From contig NC_081555.1 in the NCBI RefSeq assembly GCF_963082655.1, forward strand, positions 16,399,150-16,463,149: a stretch of DNA of 64,000 nt, in the 5' to 3' direction. Below the pieces are notes generated by a model. That model was given only the letters and a program-made list of their open reading frames with translations. It was not told the origin of the DNA and did not search any database. Positions 42,230 to 53,781 of this stretch are shown here, one piece after another. A program made the translations under genes and the position numbers. The stretch's first letter is position 1. Every line of letters starts with the position of its first letter. This stretch comes from Stomoxys calcitrans. Lineage: Eukaryota > Arthropoda > Insecta > Diptera > Muscidae.

Positions 42230-43960
42230 TAATCTATTCTAAAATGAATTTATTTCAGCCCGATATTCTCATGATGTCCCATTTAGGTGTGTTTTCAGGG
42301 GTGAGGTGATCCCCCAGACACTTGGTCTTAAAAAATATCAGCATCGTGGTCTTCTCTCAAATACCATTTATTTGAACCCCATATTGCCTTGTTTTAATGA
42401 GTGTTTTTGGGAAAAGGCATCCCCCAAACACTTGGCCCAAAATTGGTTATCAAATTAGTTATCCAATCTCAAATACCTTTCATTTGAGCCACATAATGAC
42501 ATGGGTGGTAAATTAATACGATTTAAGGTGTGTTTTGGGGAAGGGGCGATGCCCCAAATACATGATCCCACTTTTGGATATTCGTATTATACTCCCAAAT
42601 ACCTCTATTTTAGCCTCATATTGCGATAGTCAGTTCATAAATGCTGTATGTGGGGTACCTCCAAAAAAATGGTCCAAAAATTGGGTATCAATTTCGTGCT
42701 CTACTCCTCAAATGCCTTTCAATGGAGCCACATATTGCCATGGTCGAAAAATTTTTACCCTTTGGGGGGTTTTTTGGCGAAGGGGTGATGCCATAAATAC
42801 ATGGTCCTGCATTCGTATTCTACTCCCAAATTCCTTTATTGGAGCCCTCTATTGCGATGGTCACTAAAAAATTGCTGTTTGTGGGGTATTTTGGGAAAGG
42901 GGTAGACCCCCAGAAAATTGGTCCCGAAAATGGGTAGCAATTCTAGCTCTACACCCCAGTACCTTTCATTTAAGCCCCACATTGTCATGGTCGGTAAATA
43001 TGCCCGATTTTGGTGTGTTTTGGGAATTGGTGGTCCCCCAAACACTAAGCCTGGAATATATATCAGCAACGTGCTCTATTCTCAAATATTTGAACCCCAT
43101 ATTGCCATTGGTCTCAAAATTGGATATCAAATTCGTTTTCTAATCTCAAATACCATTCACTAAAACCTCTTATTGAAAAGCCAGCAAATGTGTCCGGTTT
43201 GGGGTATGAGCCCTAAAAACTATCACTATCGAGCTCCACTCTTTTTAAGACCCAAATTGTCTTGGTGAGCAATTACGTCCTACTTGGGGGTTGTTAAGGT
43301 GGTGGGACGTCCCTTAGACAGTTGGTCCCTAATGTTGATATCAGTTACGTGGTCTACTTCCAAATACCTTTCATTTGAGCCCCATATTTCCATAGTCGGC
43401 AAACAAGACAGACTGGGGGGGTGTTTTGGAGGATGGGGCAGCAGCTCAGTGTCCTCGCCTTGAAAATGTATATCAGATTCGTGTTCTACTCTAAAATATC
43501 TCTTATTTGAGCCCCATATGGCAATGGTCAGCAAATACTTCCTTTTTGGGTATGGTTGTGGGGGTGGGGTGGCCCCGTAGACACTTTTCCCGAATATTGA
43601 TATCAGTTTCCTGCTTTACTCCCAAAGACCTTTCATTTGAGCCCCATATTGCTATGGTCGTAAATTTGTCCTCTTTGGGGGATATTTTTGGGGAGGGACG
43701 GCCCCCCAAACACTTGGCCCCACATTTGGATATCAGATTCGTATTCTCAATAGCTCAAATAGCTTTTATTTAAGCCCCATATTGCCATGACTAGTAAATA
43801 AGTGCTGTTTGGGGGGTGTTTTGGGGGGTTGGAGTGGACCCCCAGAAATTAGGTCCCACATTTGGATATCAGATTCGTATTCTACTCGCAAATACCTTTC
43901 ATTTGAGTCCCATATTGACATGGTCGGTAAATATGTCCGATTTAGGGGTATTTTAAAAAC
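42230..43960 (+). repeat. Family D array (about 131-bp units)
   Basis: GAGCCCCATATTG-type motifs recur at about 43378, 43509, 43639, 43772 and 43905, a spacing of 130-133 bp. Earlier units are more diverged (105-135 bp). Units hold CATGGTCGGTAAATATGTCC, GTGTTTTGGGGAAGGGG and TTGGATATCAGATTCGTATT. Confidence 0.85.
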
Positions 43961-44062
43961 TTTTTATAGCTTCCACATCATAATATATATTTTCTTTATA
44001 TTTTTAAAAAATTTGCAAAAAAAATTTTAAATAAATCGATATAGGTACCTACATAAGTCTGA

Positions 44063-46330
44063 AAAATCCAATATAAAATCATAGCAATAATAGTACTGAC
44101 CTTATAGTTCATGCCATTCACTATGGTCTCACAACAAGGTTTCCACAACGCCTCATATATTTACAGCTAAATCTCTGTTGCCAAGACACTCAAATCCATA
44201 GCTAAGTCCATTCTAAACGAATAACACATTCTGCTATTTATTTTATACAGCACGAAATACAAATTGTTAGATCTCCTGTGCTGTTATTTGTCTTTACATA
44301 TCGCTATGCACACATTCAAAGACAATTTCTTTTACATTCCAGACCATATCATGCCTCAACTGTTAACCAACCACTGTAACATATATTCGCTCAAACACTT
44401 TTATGTTATATACAAATGTTAGTCTCTCAACCACTGACATGCCTACCCTGCTAACAACATACATATTTCTTTTATGTGCTGCCACCCATGCGAACATAAA
44501 GATCTGTTCATCAAATCACTTCACAGCACCAGAACAGCTTTTGTTGTTTGTGTTATTGTTTTTTCCCTATCCTCATACACGCACTTGTTTTCTTTCACCA
44601 ACGCTCACCTGTTGCCATGAATTGAACCATCAAAGACTTTGCTTTAGTCGGGGTGGTTTGTTTATACACTCGCGCAGCACGAAACACATAGCGATGCCAA
44701 CAACGACGACGACGTCCGCAATTCTGCCGGCAGAACTATATGCACACGAAAGTACGAACACACGCGGACCCCAACAATGCTAATGAGCAGATGATTTTTT
44801 TAACAAATTCATATTTTGAGCCATACTGTACTGATTTTGTACATTTCATTTGGTTTTGTATTTGCAATTGGTAAGGGAACTTTGCTTTAACAAACGAATG
44901 ACATGAATTTGACTTAAGTTACTTGGCAAATGCACAAACTAAAACAAAGAACAGGGCATAGGACTATTTTTAAGAGCTATCGATTATAACCATAAGTTTT
45001 AAATTTTTTTATGTTTTCTGTTTTCTTGATCTTTTCTTTGGATTTAGTCGCCCGCTAAATTTTTTCGATTGCTTGCTCCTTTTTTCCCCGAACTCTTCAC
45101 TCAAAAGGTTTGCTACAACCTTTTCTTGTTTATTGCTTGCCTTCATTTACCGCGAAACCGAACACCAATTTTGCGGACCGTAATAGTTTTTCAAGTTTTT
45201 TTTTGGTTCTAACATGCACTCACGACACTAGTACCCACACGGCACACACGCAGTAACAAACGAACGAAAAGCAAAATGCATGGCAAACCTTTTTTGGGTA
45301 TATTTTTAAGCAAAACATCTTTCAAATGGCTCATAACTATTTAGTTGTTCGGATTTTGTAGTTATTTTAACAATGCCTAGGTATTTTAATGTTTGACTTA
45401 ACCGAAACCCGACCGCCGACCGTCCGTTTACCGTCTTTTCAATGTTCGCCCGCCGATCGATTATTAAGAACTAAAGAGTTTGCCAAAACTTCATTGATTT
45501 TATTGAACAGAATGTCTTGGAATTTTTCCAATACCCAAGATGCTCTTCTTTAAATTTGAGTTTTTAACACCCTTATGCTTGATGCCAAATCTAAAAGAGG
45601 GCATTTTGGCTTAAGCAATCTAAGCTCTTTACTTTTCCACTTAAGCATTGGAAACGGAAAAAGTGCCATTGAAGTTATGGGAGCTGCACTATCTCTCTCT
45701 GGCTTGCATTATTTTAGACTCTGCCTTGTACTCTAAAATTTTTAATCTTGATTAGTGGAAAAGCCAAAGAGAAGAAGAGAGAAAGAGAAGATTGTTGATG
45801 CTCACTAAATATTGGTAGGAGAAAAAGTGGAAACGAAAAGGGACTTAATGTTTTGTTCAGCCTTAGCCTTAGTAACAAAAGCATTCTATTGCTCTCAATG
45901 TTTACTGTAGGAAAAAGCTTTTTTCTCTTCTCTCATTTACAAAAAAAAAGAATGGTGCGAGAGCATTGAGTTAATTGTTGACGATTTTTTTCTTCGGATT
46001 TTGACTGGATAGAAGTTCTTTAGCATTCTAGAGTTGCCAACTTCAATTTTTATAGAATCTTTTGGTGATTGTTGCTAAGAGAAATTAGAAGAAGTATTTC
46101 GTTAAGAAGGTCAACAAAAAACGTTTAAAACTTATTTTTGTGAATATCATCGCTTTTCAACAGTTTCTAAAAAATAATTTTAAATACATTGAAATTTTTG
46201 GAAAAAACATCGATTTTGATAAACCAAAAAAAAAAAACGTCGCTGTACAGAAAAATTACGAAAACACTTAATTATGGGAACATTTTATAGTTCAGAATCT
46301 TTCAGTACTTTTTATAGCATAACAGATATT
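44063..46330 (-). repeat. Large promoter-like repeat, copy 1 (inverted)
   Basis: On the minus strand it runs in order: CATAATTAAGTG start, GAGAAGAGAAAAAAGCT-like tract, the CGATCGGCGGGCGAACATTG block, GTGTCGTGAGTGCATG, the palindrome TTCTGCCGGCAGAA (44722-44735), ATGGCAACAG|GTGAGC (ATG at 44618-44616) and GGCGTTGTGGAAACCTTGTT. It is the most diverged of five copies and lacks the TATAAAAA seen in others. There is no intact ORF of note. Confidence 0.85.
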
Positions 46331-46349
46331 CGGTACAGTTTGAATTTTT

Positions 46350-46645
46350 ATACCCACCACCATAGGAAGGGGGTATACTAATCTAGTCATTCCTTTTGCT
46401 GCACCTCTAAATATTCGCCCAAGACCCCATAAAGTATATATGTTCTTGATTGTCTCGACGTTCTGAGTCGATCCGTCCGTCTGTCGATAACACGATATCG
46501 GACGAACGCGTAAAACTAGCCGCTTGAAATTTTGCACAGATACTTAATATTGATGGTCGTTGGGGATTGCAAATGGGCCATATCGGTTTAGATTTGGATA
46601 TAACTCCCACATAAACGAAAACTAAGTACCATGTAAAGAAACTCA
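46350..46645 (+). repeat. Family B/C terminus fragment
   Basis: TTTTTATACCCACCACCATA, CTAATCTAGTCATTCC, the GTCCGTCTGTCGATAACACG tract and CCATATCGGTTTAGATTTGG form one element end, cut off at about 46620-46645 by the next element. Confidence 0.8.
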
Positions 46646-46654
46646 AACTACAAC

Positions 46655-48234
46655 AAGTAAACAGGCGTTAAGTTCGGCCGGGCCGAACTTTGGATACCAC
46701 CTCGGGTATTTATGCAAACCACCTTTTCATCATAATTGGGTGAAAAATTCATAATTTATGCCCTCATAGCAGCTTTATCAAAATGTGGTCCGATTTGAAC
46801 TTAATTCGACACGGATATTGAGTGGTCCAATAAGTACAAGTCATTGTTCAATTTTGTAGTACGAAAAAAATGGTCTTTTTAGTAGCCATATCCAAATATA
46901 GACCCATCTGAATTATAAACGACATTGATGTCTAAAAGCCTAAAATAAGTAAAAATGCAAATTGCAAATTTTGTCCATTAAAATTCACCTAAGGAACAGG
47001 GGCAAACTTCTCACATATCAATGAGTGCAGTGCGATTTAAGTTTCAGCTCAATGATAAGGGGCCTCCCTTGTATAGCCGAGTCCGAACGGCGTGCTGCAG
47101 TGCGACACCTTTTTGGAGAGAAGTTTTACATTGCATAGTACCTCACTAATGTTGCCTGCATTAGGAGGGGAAAACCACCGTTGAAAATTTTTTCTGATGG
47201 TCACGCCAGGATTCGAACCCAGGCGTTCAGCGTCATAGGCGGACATGCTAAACTCTGCGCCCCGGTGGCCTAACATAAGTCACTGTGGATTATAAATGTG
47301 TTTTTTTTATGGGGCAAAGACTTTAAATAGAGAGATCGGTCTATATGACAGCTATAACCAAATCTGGACCGATCTTGGCCAAATTGAAGAAGGATGTCGA
47401 AGGGCCTAACACAACTCACTGTCCCAAATTTCAGCAAAATCGAATAATAAATGTGGCTTTTATTGGCCTAAGAACCTAAATCGGCGGATCGCTCTATATG
47501 GCAGCTATATCCAAATCTGGACCGATCTTGGGCAAATTGAAGAAGGGTGTTGAAGGGCCAAACACAACTCATTGTCCTAAATTTCAGCAAAATCAGATAG
47601 TAAATGTGGCTTTTATGGGCCCAATGCCTTAAATCGAGATATCGGGCTATATGGCAGCTATATCCAAATCTGGACCGATCTTGGCCAAATTGAAGAAGGA
47701 TGTCGAAGGGCCTAACACAACTCACTGTCCCAAATTTCAGCAAAATCGAATAATAAATGTGGCTTTTATTGGCCTAAGAACCTAAATCGGCGGATCGCTC
47801 TATATGGCAGCTACATCCAAATCTTTATCGATCTGGGCCAAATTGAAGAAGGATGTCGAAGGGCCTACACAACTCACTGTCCCAAATTTTAGCAAAATCA
47901 GATAATAAGTGTGGCTTTTATGGGTCTAAAACCCTAAACCGGCGGATTTGTCTATATGGGGGCTTTATTAAGATATAGTCCGATATACCCCCATCTTCGA
48001 ACTTAACCTACTTATGGACAAAAAATCAATCTGTGCGAAAGTTCAGCTCAATATCTCTATTTTTAAAGACTGTAGCGTGATTTCAACAGACAGACGGACT
48101 GACATGGCTAGATCGTCTTAAATTTTTACGATGATCAAGAATATATATATTTTATAGGGTCGGAAGTAGATATTTCGATGTATTGCAAACAGAATGACAA
48201 AATGAATATACCCCCATCCTTCGGTGGTGGGTAA
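46655..48234 (+). mobile_element. Family B element with both termini and a nested SINE
   Basis: The left end is AAGTTCGGCCGGGCCGAACT followed by TTGGATACCACCTCGGGTAT. The right end is ATATACCCCCATCCTTCGGT then GGTGGGTA, preceded by the GACAGACGGACTGACATGGC tract and TTTATAGGGTCGG. Between them are four 153-bp-type units. The SINE at 46951-47270 is nested. No transposase is present. Confidence 0.83.
46951..47270 (-). mobile_element. tRNA-derived SINE, copy 4
   Basis: Box B complement GGATTCGAACCCAGG and a degenerate box A complement (CTCTGCGCCCCGGTGG) close the plus-strand right end. The target duplication is CCTAAAATAAGT (46939-46950) against CCTAACATAAGT (47269-47280). Confidence 0.85.
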
Positions 48235-48236
48235 AA

Positions 48237-51057
48237 AAAATATCTGCAAATCCTAAAGAAGTACTGAAGGACTTTAATATATAAAATTTTGCCATAATTA
48301 AATTTTTGCGTGACTTGGCTGTACGGTGAATTAATGTTTTTTTTTAGTCAAAATCAACGTTTGTTTCCAAAAATTATAATGCATATACCATAAATTTTTA
48401 AAAGCTTCGACATGACTTTCAAAAAATATAAATTTAAAAGGTTTTTTGTTGACCTTCTTTATATTTACTGTTCCACACTTCTCAAAATACTTCATTCCAT
48501 TTATCTTAGCATCAATCACCATAATATTGTATTAAAGTTAAGTTGGCAACTCTAAAATGTTAAAGAACTTCTATCCACACAAAATCTGCAAAAAAATCCT
48601 CTACAATCAACTCAATATTCCCCCACCATTCCTTTTTCAAAATTGAGAGAGAAGAGAAAAAAGCTCTTTTCAATATTCAACATTGGCAGCCTAGGCTGAA
48701 CATAATATTAGGTCCCCTTTCGTTTCCTCTTCTCCTCCTTCCAATATTAAGTGAGCATCAACAATCTTCTCTTTCTCTCTTCTTCTCTTTGGCTTTTCCA
48801 CGAATCAAGATTGAAAATTTTAGAGTACAAGGCAGAGTCTAAAATAATGCAAGCCAGAGAGAGATTGTGAATGTTCAGTTGAGGTGAGCAGGAGCTCCCA
48901 TAACTTCAATGGCACTTTTTCCGTTTCCAATGCTTAAGTGGAAAAGGAAAGAGCTTAGATTGCGTAAGCCAAAATGCCCTCTTTTAGATTTCGCAGCAAG
49001 CCTAAGGGTGGTAAAAACTAAAATTTAAAGAAGAGCATCTTGACTATTGGAAAAATTCCAAGACATTCTGTTCAATTAAATCAATGAAGTTTTTGCAAAC
49101 TATTTAGTTCTTAATAAGCGATCGGCGGGCGAACATTGAAAAGACGGTAATCGGACGGTCGGCGGTCGGGTTTCGGTTAAGTCAAACATTAGAATACCTA
49201 GGCATTGTTAAAATAACTACAAAATCAGAACAACTAAGCAGTTATGAGCTATTTGAAAGATGTTTTGTTTAAAAATATACACAAAAAAAAAGGTTTGCCA
49301 TGCATTTTGCTTTTCGTTCGTTTGTTACTGCGTGTGTGCCGTGTGCGTACTAGTGTCGTGAGTGCATCTAAGAACAAACAAAACTCGAAAAAAAAACTAT
49401 TACGGTCCGCTAAATTGGTGTTCGGTTTTCGCGATAAATGATGGCAAGCAATAAACAAGAAAAGGTTATATCAAACCTTTTGAGTGAAAAGTTAGGGGGA
49501 AAAAAATAGCAAGCAATCGAAAAAACTTAGCGGGCGACTTTATCAAAAGAAAAGTTCAAGAAAACAGGAAAAACAAAAAATTGTAAAGCTAATAGTTATA
49601 ATCGTTGGCTGTAAAAATAATTCTATGCCTTATTCTTTGCTATAATTTTGTGTATTTGCCAAGTGACTTAAGTCAAATTCATGCCATTCGTTTGTTAAAG
49701 CAAAGTTCTTGTACCAACTGCCATACAAAAGCAATTGCAATGTGTAAAATCAGTACAGTATGGCTCAAAATATGAATTAAATAAAAAATCATCTTCTCAT
49801 TACCATTGTTGGGGTCCGCGTGCGTTCGTTCTTTCGTGTGCATACAGTTCTGCCGGCAGAACTGTGGACGTCGTCGTCGTCGTTGTTGGCATCGCTATGT
49901 GTTTCGTGCTGCGCGAGTGTATAAACAAACCCCCTGACTAAAGCAAAGCTTTTGATTGTTCAACTCATGTCAACAGGTGAGTGTGGGCGAAAGTAAACAA
50001 GTGCGTATATGAGGATGGGGAAAAGCAAAAACACAAACAACAAAAGCTGCTCTGGTGGTATTGAAGTAATTTGATGAACAGATCTTTGTTTACGCAGGGG
50101 TGGCACATAACAGAAATATGAATGTTGTTAGCAGGGTAGGCATGTCAGTGGTTGGCAGAGTAACATTTATATATAACATAAAAGTGTTTGTGCGAATATA
50201 TGTTACAGTGGTTGGTTAACAGTTGAGGCCTGATATGGTCTGCAGTGAAAAAGGAAATTGTCGTTGAATGTGCACAGCGATATGTAAAGCTAAAGACAAA
50301 TAACAATAACAGAAGATCTAACAATTTGTATATTGTGGTGTATGAAATAAACAGCAGAATGTGTTATTCGTATAAAAAGGCTTAAATTTGGTTTTGTGAG
50401 TCTTGCCACAGGGATTTGGCTGTAAATACCTTTATGGGGCGTTGTGGAAACCTTGTTGTGAGATTATGGTGAATGAATGGCATGAACTTAGAGGTCAGTA
50501 TTTTAATTGCTATGATTTTATATTGGATTTTACAGACTTATTAGGGTATACCGATTTATTTTGCATTTTTTTTTTTTATTTTCTAAATACAAATTAATTG
50601 TGATGTTTTTTTTGTTTTTATGCACCTTTACATTGGTCTCCAAATTTTTGAGAATTTCAAGAGAATTCTTTAGTTCAATAGTTAACTTTTTTAGAGTAAT
50701 TAGTTGGGATTTAGGACTGCATATTGTAATGAGTTTCCTAAAAACTGTCATTTTCTACTAATATAGCCGTTTTCTTAGATCTTAAGATGTCTTAAGTGTA
50801 AAGTTTGTATAGGTACCAACCTTTCTTGTGCAAATTAACATTTTTAACCTTTGGTAAACATTAACAACTGCTTCGAACGTAACCTTAGAGAAAATATTTT
50901 TTTTTTAAAGAAAATTTTTGGAATGTTGATTTTAATAATCAGTTAACCGGTTTTTTTCTTTTCGAACTCTTGGGAAAATTATTTCTTTTTTTCAAAAATT
51001 GGTTTAAATTTTTTTGAATTATTAACAAACCTGTTTATACAGTTAGTTTTTCTGTAA
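48237..51057 (+). repeat. Large promoter-like repeat, copy 2 (left part)
   Basis: Features in order: CATAATTAAATTTTTGCGTG, GAGAGAAGAGAAAAAAGCTC, GAAAGAGCTTAGATTGCGTA, a G+C block (49120-49175) with CGATCGGCGGGCGAAC and GGACGGTCGGCGGTCGGGTT, TGTGCCGTGTGCGTACTAGT, the perfect 22-bp palindrome at 49844-49865, ATGTCAACAG|GTGAGT (ATG at 49967), TATAAAAA at 50371 and GGCGTTGTGGAAACCTTGTT. The copy is cut at 51057 by a family C element and resumes at 51632. Short ORFs here are conserved with copy 3 only because the DNA is nearly identical. Confidence 0.88.
49844..49865. promoter_or_regulatory. Perfect 22-bp palindrome (copy 2)
   Basis: The core CAGTTCTGCCGGCAGAACTG is extended by one base pair on each side. 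Equivalent palindromes are at 44722-44735 (14 bp), 55262-55279 (18 bp), 58716-58735 (20 bp) and 63011-63030 (20 bp). It lies about 100 bp before the ATG/donor-like string. A dimeric protein site is inferred. Confidence 0.5.
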
Positions 51058-51631
51058 AAGTAATAAGTAAAAGCTTGCTAAGTTCGGCCGGGCCGAATAT
51101 TATATACCCTCCACCATGAATCGGATTTTTTTTTAATTCTTTGAATGACTTGTTAAGAATTGCGCCCTTCAAAAGCTCAAAAAGTCTAATCGGTAGATCG
51201 GTTTATATGGCAGATAAACCTGGTTATAAAAGAATTTGAACCATATATAGCACAATTGTTGGAAGTTATACCAAAAAACCACTTGCAAAATTTCAGTCAA
51301 ATCGGACGATAATTGCGCCCTCTAAAGGCTTAAGAAGTCAAGAACCAAGATCGTTTCAAATCAAAACATGGACCGATTTGGCCAATTTACAATCCCAACC
51401 GACCTACACTAAAGAGAAGTATTTCCGCAAAATTCCAAGCACCTGGCTTTACTATTTTGAAAGCTAGCGTGCTATCGACTGCCAGACAGAGAGACGGACA
51501 TGGCTAGATCGATATAGAATGTCATGACAAACAATAATATATATACTTTATGGGGTCATAGGCGCATATTTCTAGATGTTACAAACGGAATGACGAAATT
51601 GGTATACCCCCATCCTAGGGAGGGTATAAAA
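51058..51631 (-). mobile_element. Short complete family C element with a known empty site
   Basis: The left end is TAAGTAAAAGCTTGCTAAGT then TTCGGCCGGGCCGAA and TATATACCCTCCACCATG. The right end is TATACCCCCATCCTAGGGAG then GGTATAAA, with a GACAGAGAGACGGACATGGC tract inside. It has about 574 bp with two to three units. Copy 4 of the host repeat (about 59870-59895) shows the site without the element. Confidence 0.85.
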
Positions 51632-52044
51632 AGTCGAACAGTATATCCTTTTTTTCAGTTTCTGAGACAAAACGCATAAAGCGCGGTGACAGCATCTTAA
51701 AAGTGATTACAAAATTTTCTTAGTAATAATGAAAGAATTAATGAAATGTTCTGTGAAGACAAAAATTCAATGAAATTTTCTCTTACACAAAATTTCAATT
51801 AAAAATTTTCTTAACCCAAAATATGAATAAAATTTAATCAAAAAAATTTTTTTTTTATTTTCAAAGAAAAATGTTATTAAATGTTTTTAAAACAACTTTT
51901 TTCAAAAGGAAAAATTTTTAGAAATTCTAATCGGTTGAAGGAAAAGCATTTTGTTAAAACTTTTCCAATGAACAAACTCAATCAAATTTTCTTTAAAGAC
52001 AAAAATTCGAAGCAATTTTTTTATAGAAAAACAAGTCAAAAAGG
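51632..52044 (+). repeat. Large repeat, copy 2 (right part)
   Basis: AGTCGAACAGTATATCC, TTTCAGTTTCTGAGACAAAA and GACAGCATCTTAAAAG match the end of copy 4 at about 59885-60130. The rest is A/T-rich and ends at a family B-type terminus. Confidence 0.75.
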
Positions 52045-53450
52045 CAATAATAAGAAATTTGGATACCCACCACCTCGGGTATATATGTAAACTCCTTTTC
52101 GTCACAATTCGGTGAAAATTGGATTACTTAGGCACCCAAATTCGGCATGTTCATTGAGTGGTCTGCTATATAAAAGTGGCTTTTCAATTTCGTAGAACAA
52201 AATATTGGTCTTTTTGGCAGCTATATCCAAATATAAACCGATCTGTATCATATTAAGGTCGGACATCGAGAGGCTCAGAAAAACGCTTTGTTTCAAATTT
52301 TAGCGAAACCGGGTAATAAATATTGCTTTAAGGGTCTTCAGACCCTTTATCGGCAGATCGGTGTATATGACAGCTATATCTAAATATAGTCCGATCAGAA
52401 CCATATTTAGGTCGGATATCGGGAGGCTCAGAAAAACTCACTGTTTCAAATTTTAGCGAAACTGATTAAGAAATAAATATTTTATGGTTTTCAGACCCTA
52501 TATCGGGAGATCGGTCTATATGGCAGCTATATCTAATTATGGACCGATTTAATCCATATTGAGGTCAGATGTCGGGATGCTTAAAATAACTCACTGTTTC
52601 ACATTTTTGCGAAATCGGTTAAAAAATAAAGCTTTTACGGTCTTCAGACCTTTTATCGGGAGATCGGTGTATCTGTCAGCTATATCTTAATATAGTCCGA
52701 TCTGTACCATATTTTGATCAGATGTCGGGAGGCTTAAAATAACCCACTCTTGAAATTTTCGGCGAAATCGGATAATAAATAAATCTTTTATGGGCTTCAG
52801 ACCCTTTATCGGGAGATCGGTCTTTATGACAGCTATAGCTAAATATACACCAATCAAATCCATATTTAGGTCAAATGTCGGGAGGCTTAAAATAACCCAT
52901 TGTTGTAAATTTCAGCGAAATCGGGTAATAAATAATGCTTTTATGGGCTTCAGACCCTTAATCGGGACATCGGTCTATATGGTAACTATATCTAAATATG
53001 GACCGATCTTATCCATATTTAGGTCAGATGTCAGGAGGCTAAAAATAGCTCACTGTTTCAAATTTCAGCAAAATCGATTAAAAAATAAAGCTTTTATGGT
53101 CTTCAGACCCTTTATCTGGAGATCGGTCTATATAGCAGCTATATCCAAATATGGTCCTATTTGGCCCGTTCAAGAACTTAACCAGCTTGCATCAAAAAGA
53201 CGCATATGTGCCAAATTTCAGCTCAATATCTCAACTTTAGAAGGCTCTAAAGTGATTACTACAGGCGGACGGGCAGACGGATAGACGTACAGACGGACAG
53301 ATACACGGACATCTTTAAGTCGTCTTAGAATTTTACGACGATCCGAAACATATATACTTTTTAGGGTCGAAAATTGATATTTCAATGTGTTGCAAACGGA
53401 ATGACTATTCATTTAGTCATTCCCCTATCCTATGGTGGTGGCTATGAAAA
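52045..53450 (+). mobile_element. Family B-type element with six 153-bp units (variant)
   Basis: The left end TTGGATACCCACCACCTCGG and the right end TCCTATGGTGGTGGCTATGA are both element termini. The motif GATCGGTCTATATGGCAGCT (or variant) recurs at about 52360, 52513, 52666, 52819, 52972 and 53126, a spacing of 153 with one 154. Unit sequence (TTTCAGACCCTTTATCGGGA, GTCGGGAGGCTTAAAATAAC) differs clearly from other family B arrays. A GACAGATACACGGACATCTT tract is near the right end. Confidence 0.87.
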
Positions 53451-53781
53451 AGGTAGTTTTAAATTTTTGTTTTTTAAGTACAATTTTATCTGCAAAATTC
53501 CCAATTTTCGTTTACAATAAATTCAAAAATGTTACGCATATGCTGGGTAGCACCTCTGCTATAACCATTAAAAATTTTAAAGGGTTGTCTCTGTACGTTC
53601 TCAAACAACACATTTTTTACTTTTTCTTTCATTTTTTACTTTCTATCCCACAGTGTGTTTGCTTATTTTTTGCACTTAGGTCAAATAAAATCTAATTTTG
53701 GTCAGTTTCTCCATAACGAAGTTTCTGTATAACGAAGCATTTCGTTGGTCCCCAACTGCTACGCTTATAGAGAAGTTCGAC
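53451..53781. other. Unique spacer, no gene seen
   Basis: It includes CATAACGAAGTTTCTGTATAACGAAGCATTTCG, written here as two near repeats of ATAACGAAG about 17 bp apart (53713 and 53730). The 87-codon frame at 53432-53695 has no recognisable domain. Confidence 0.5.
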
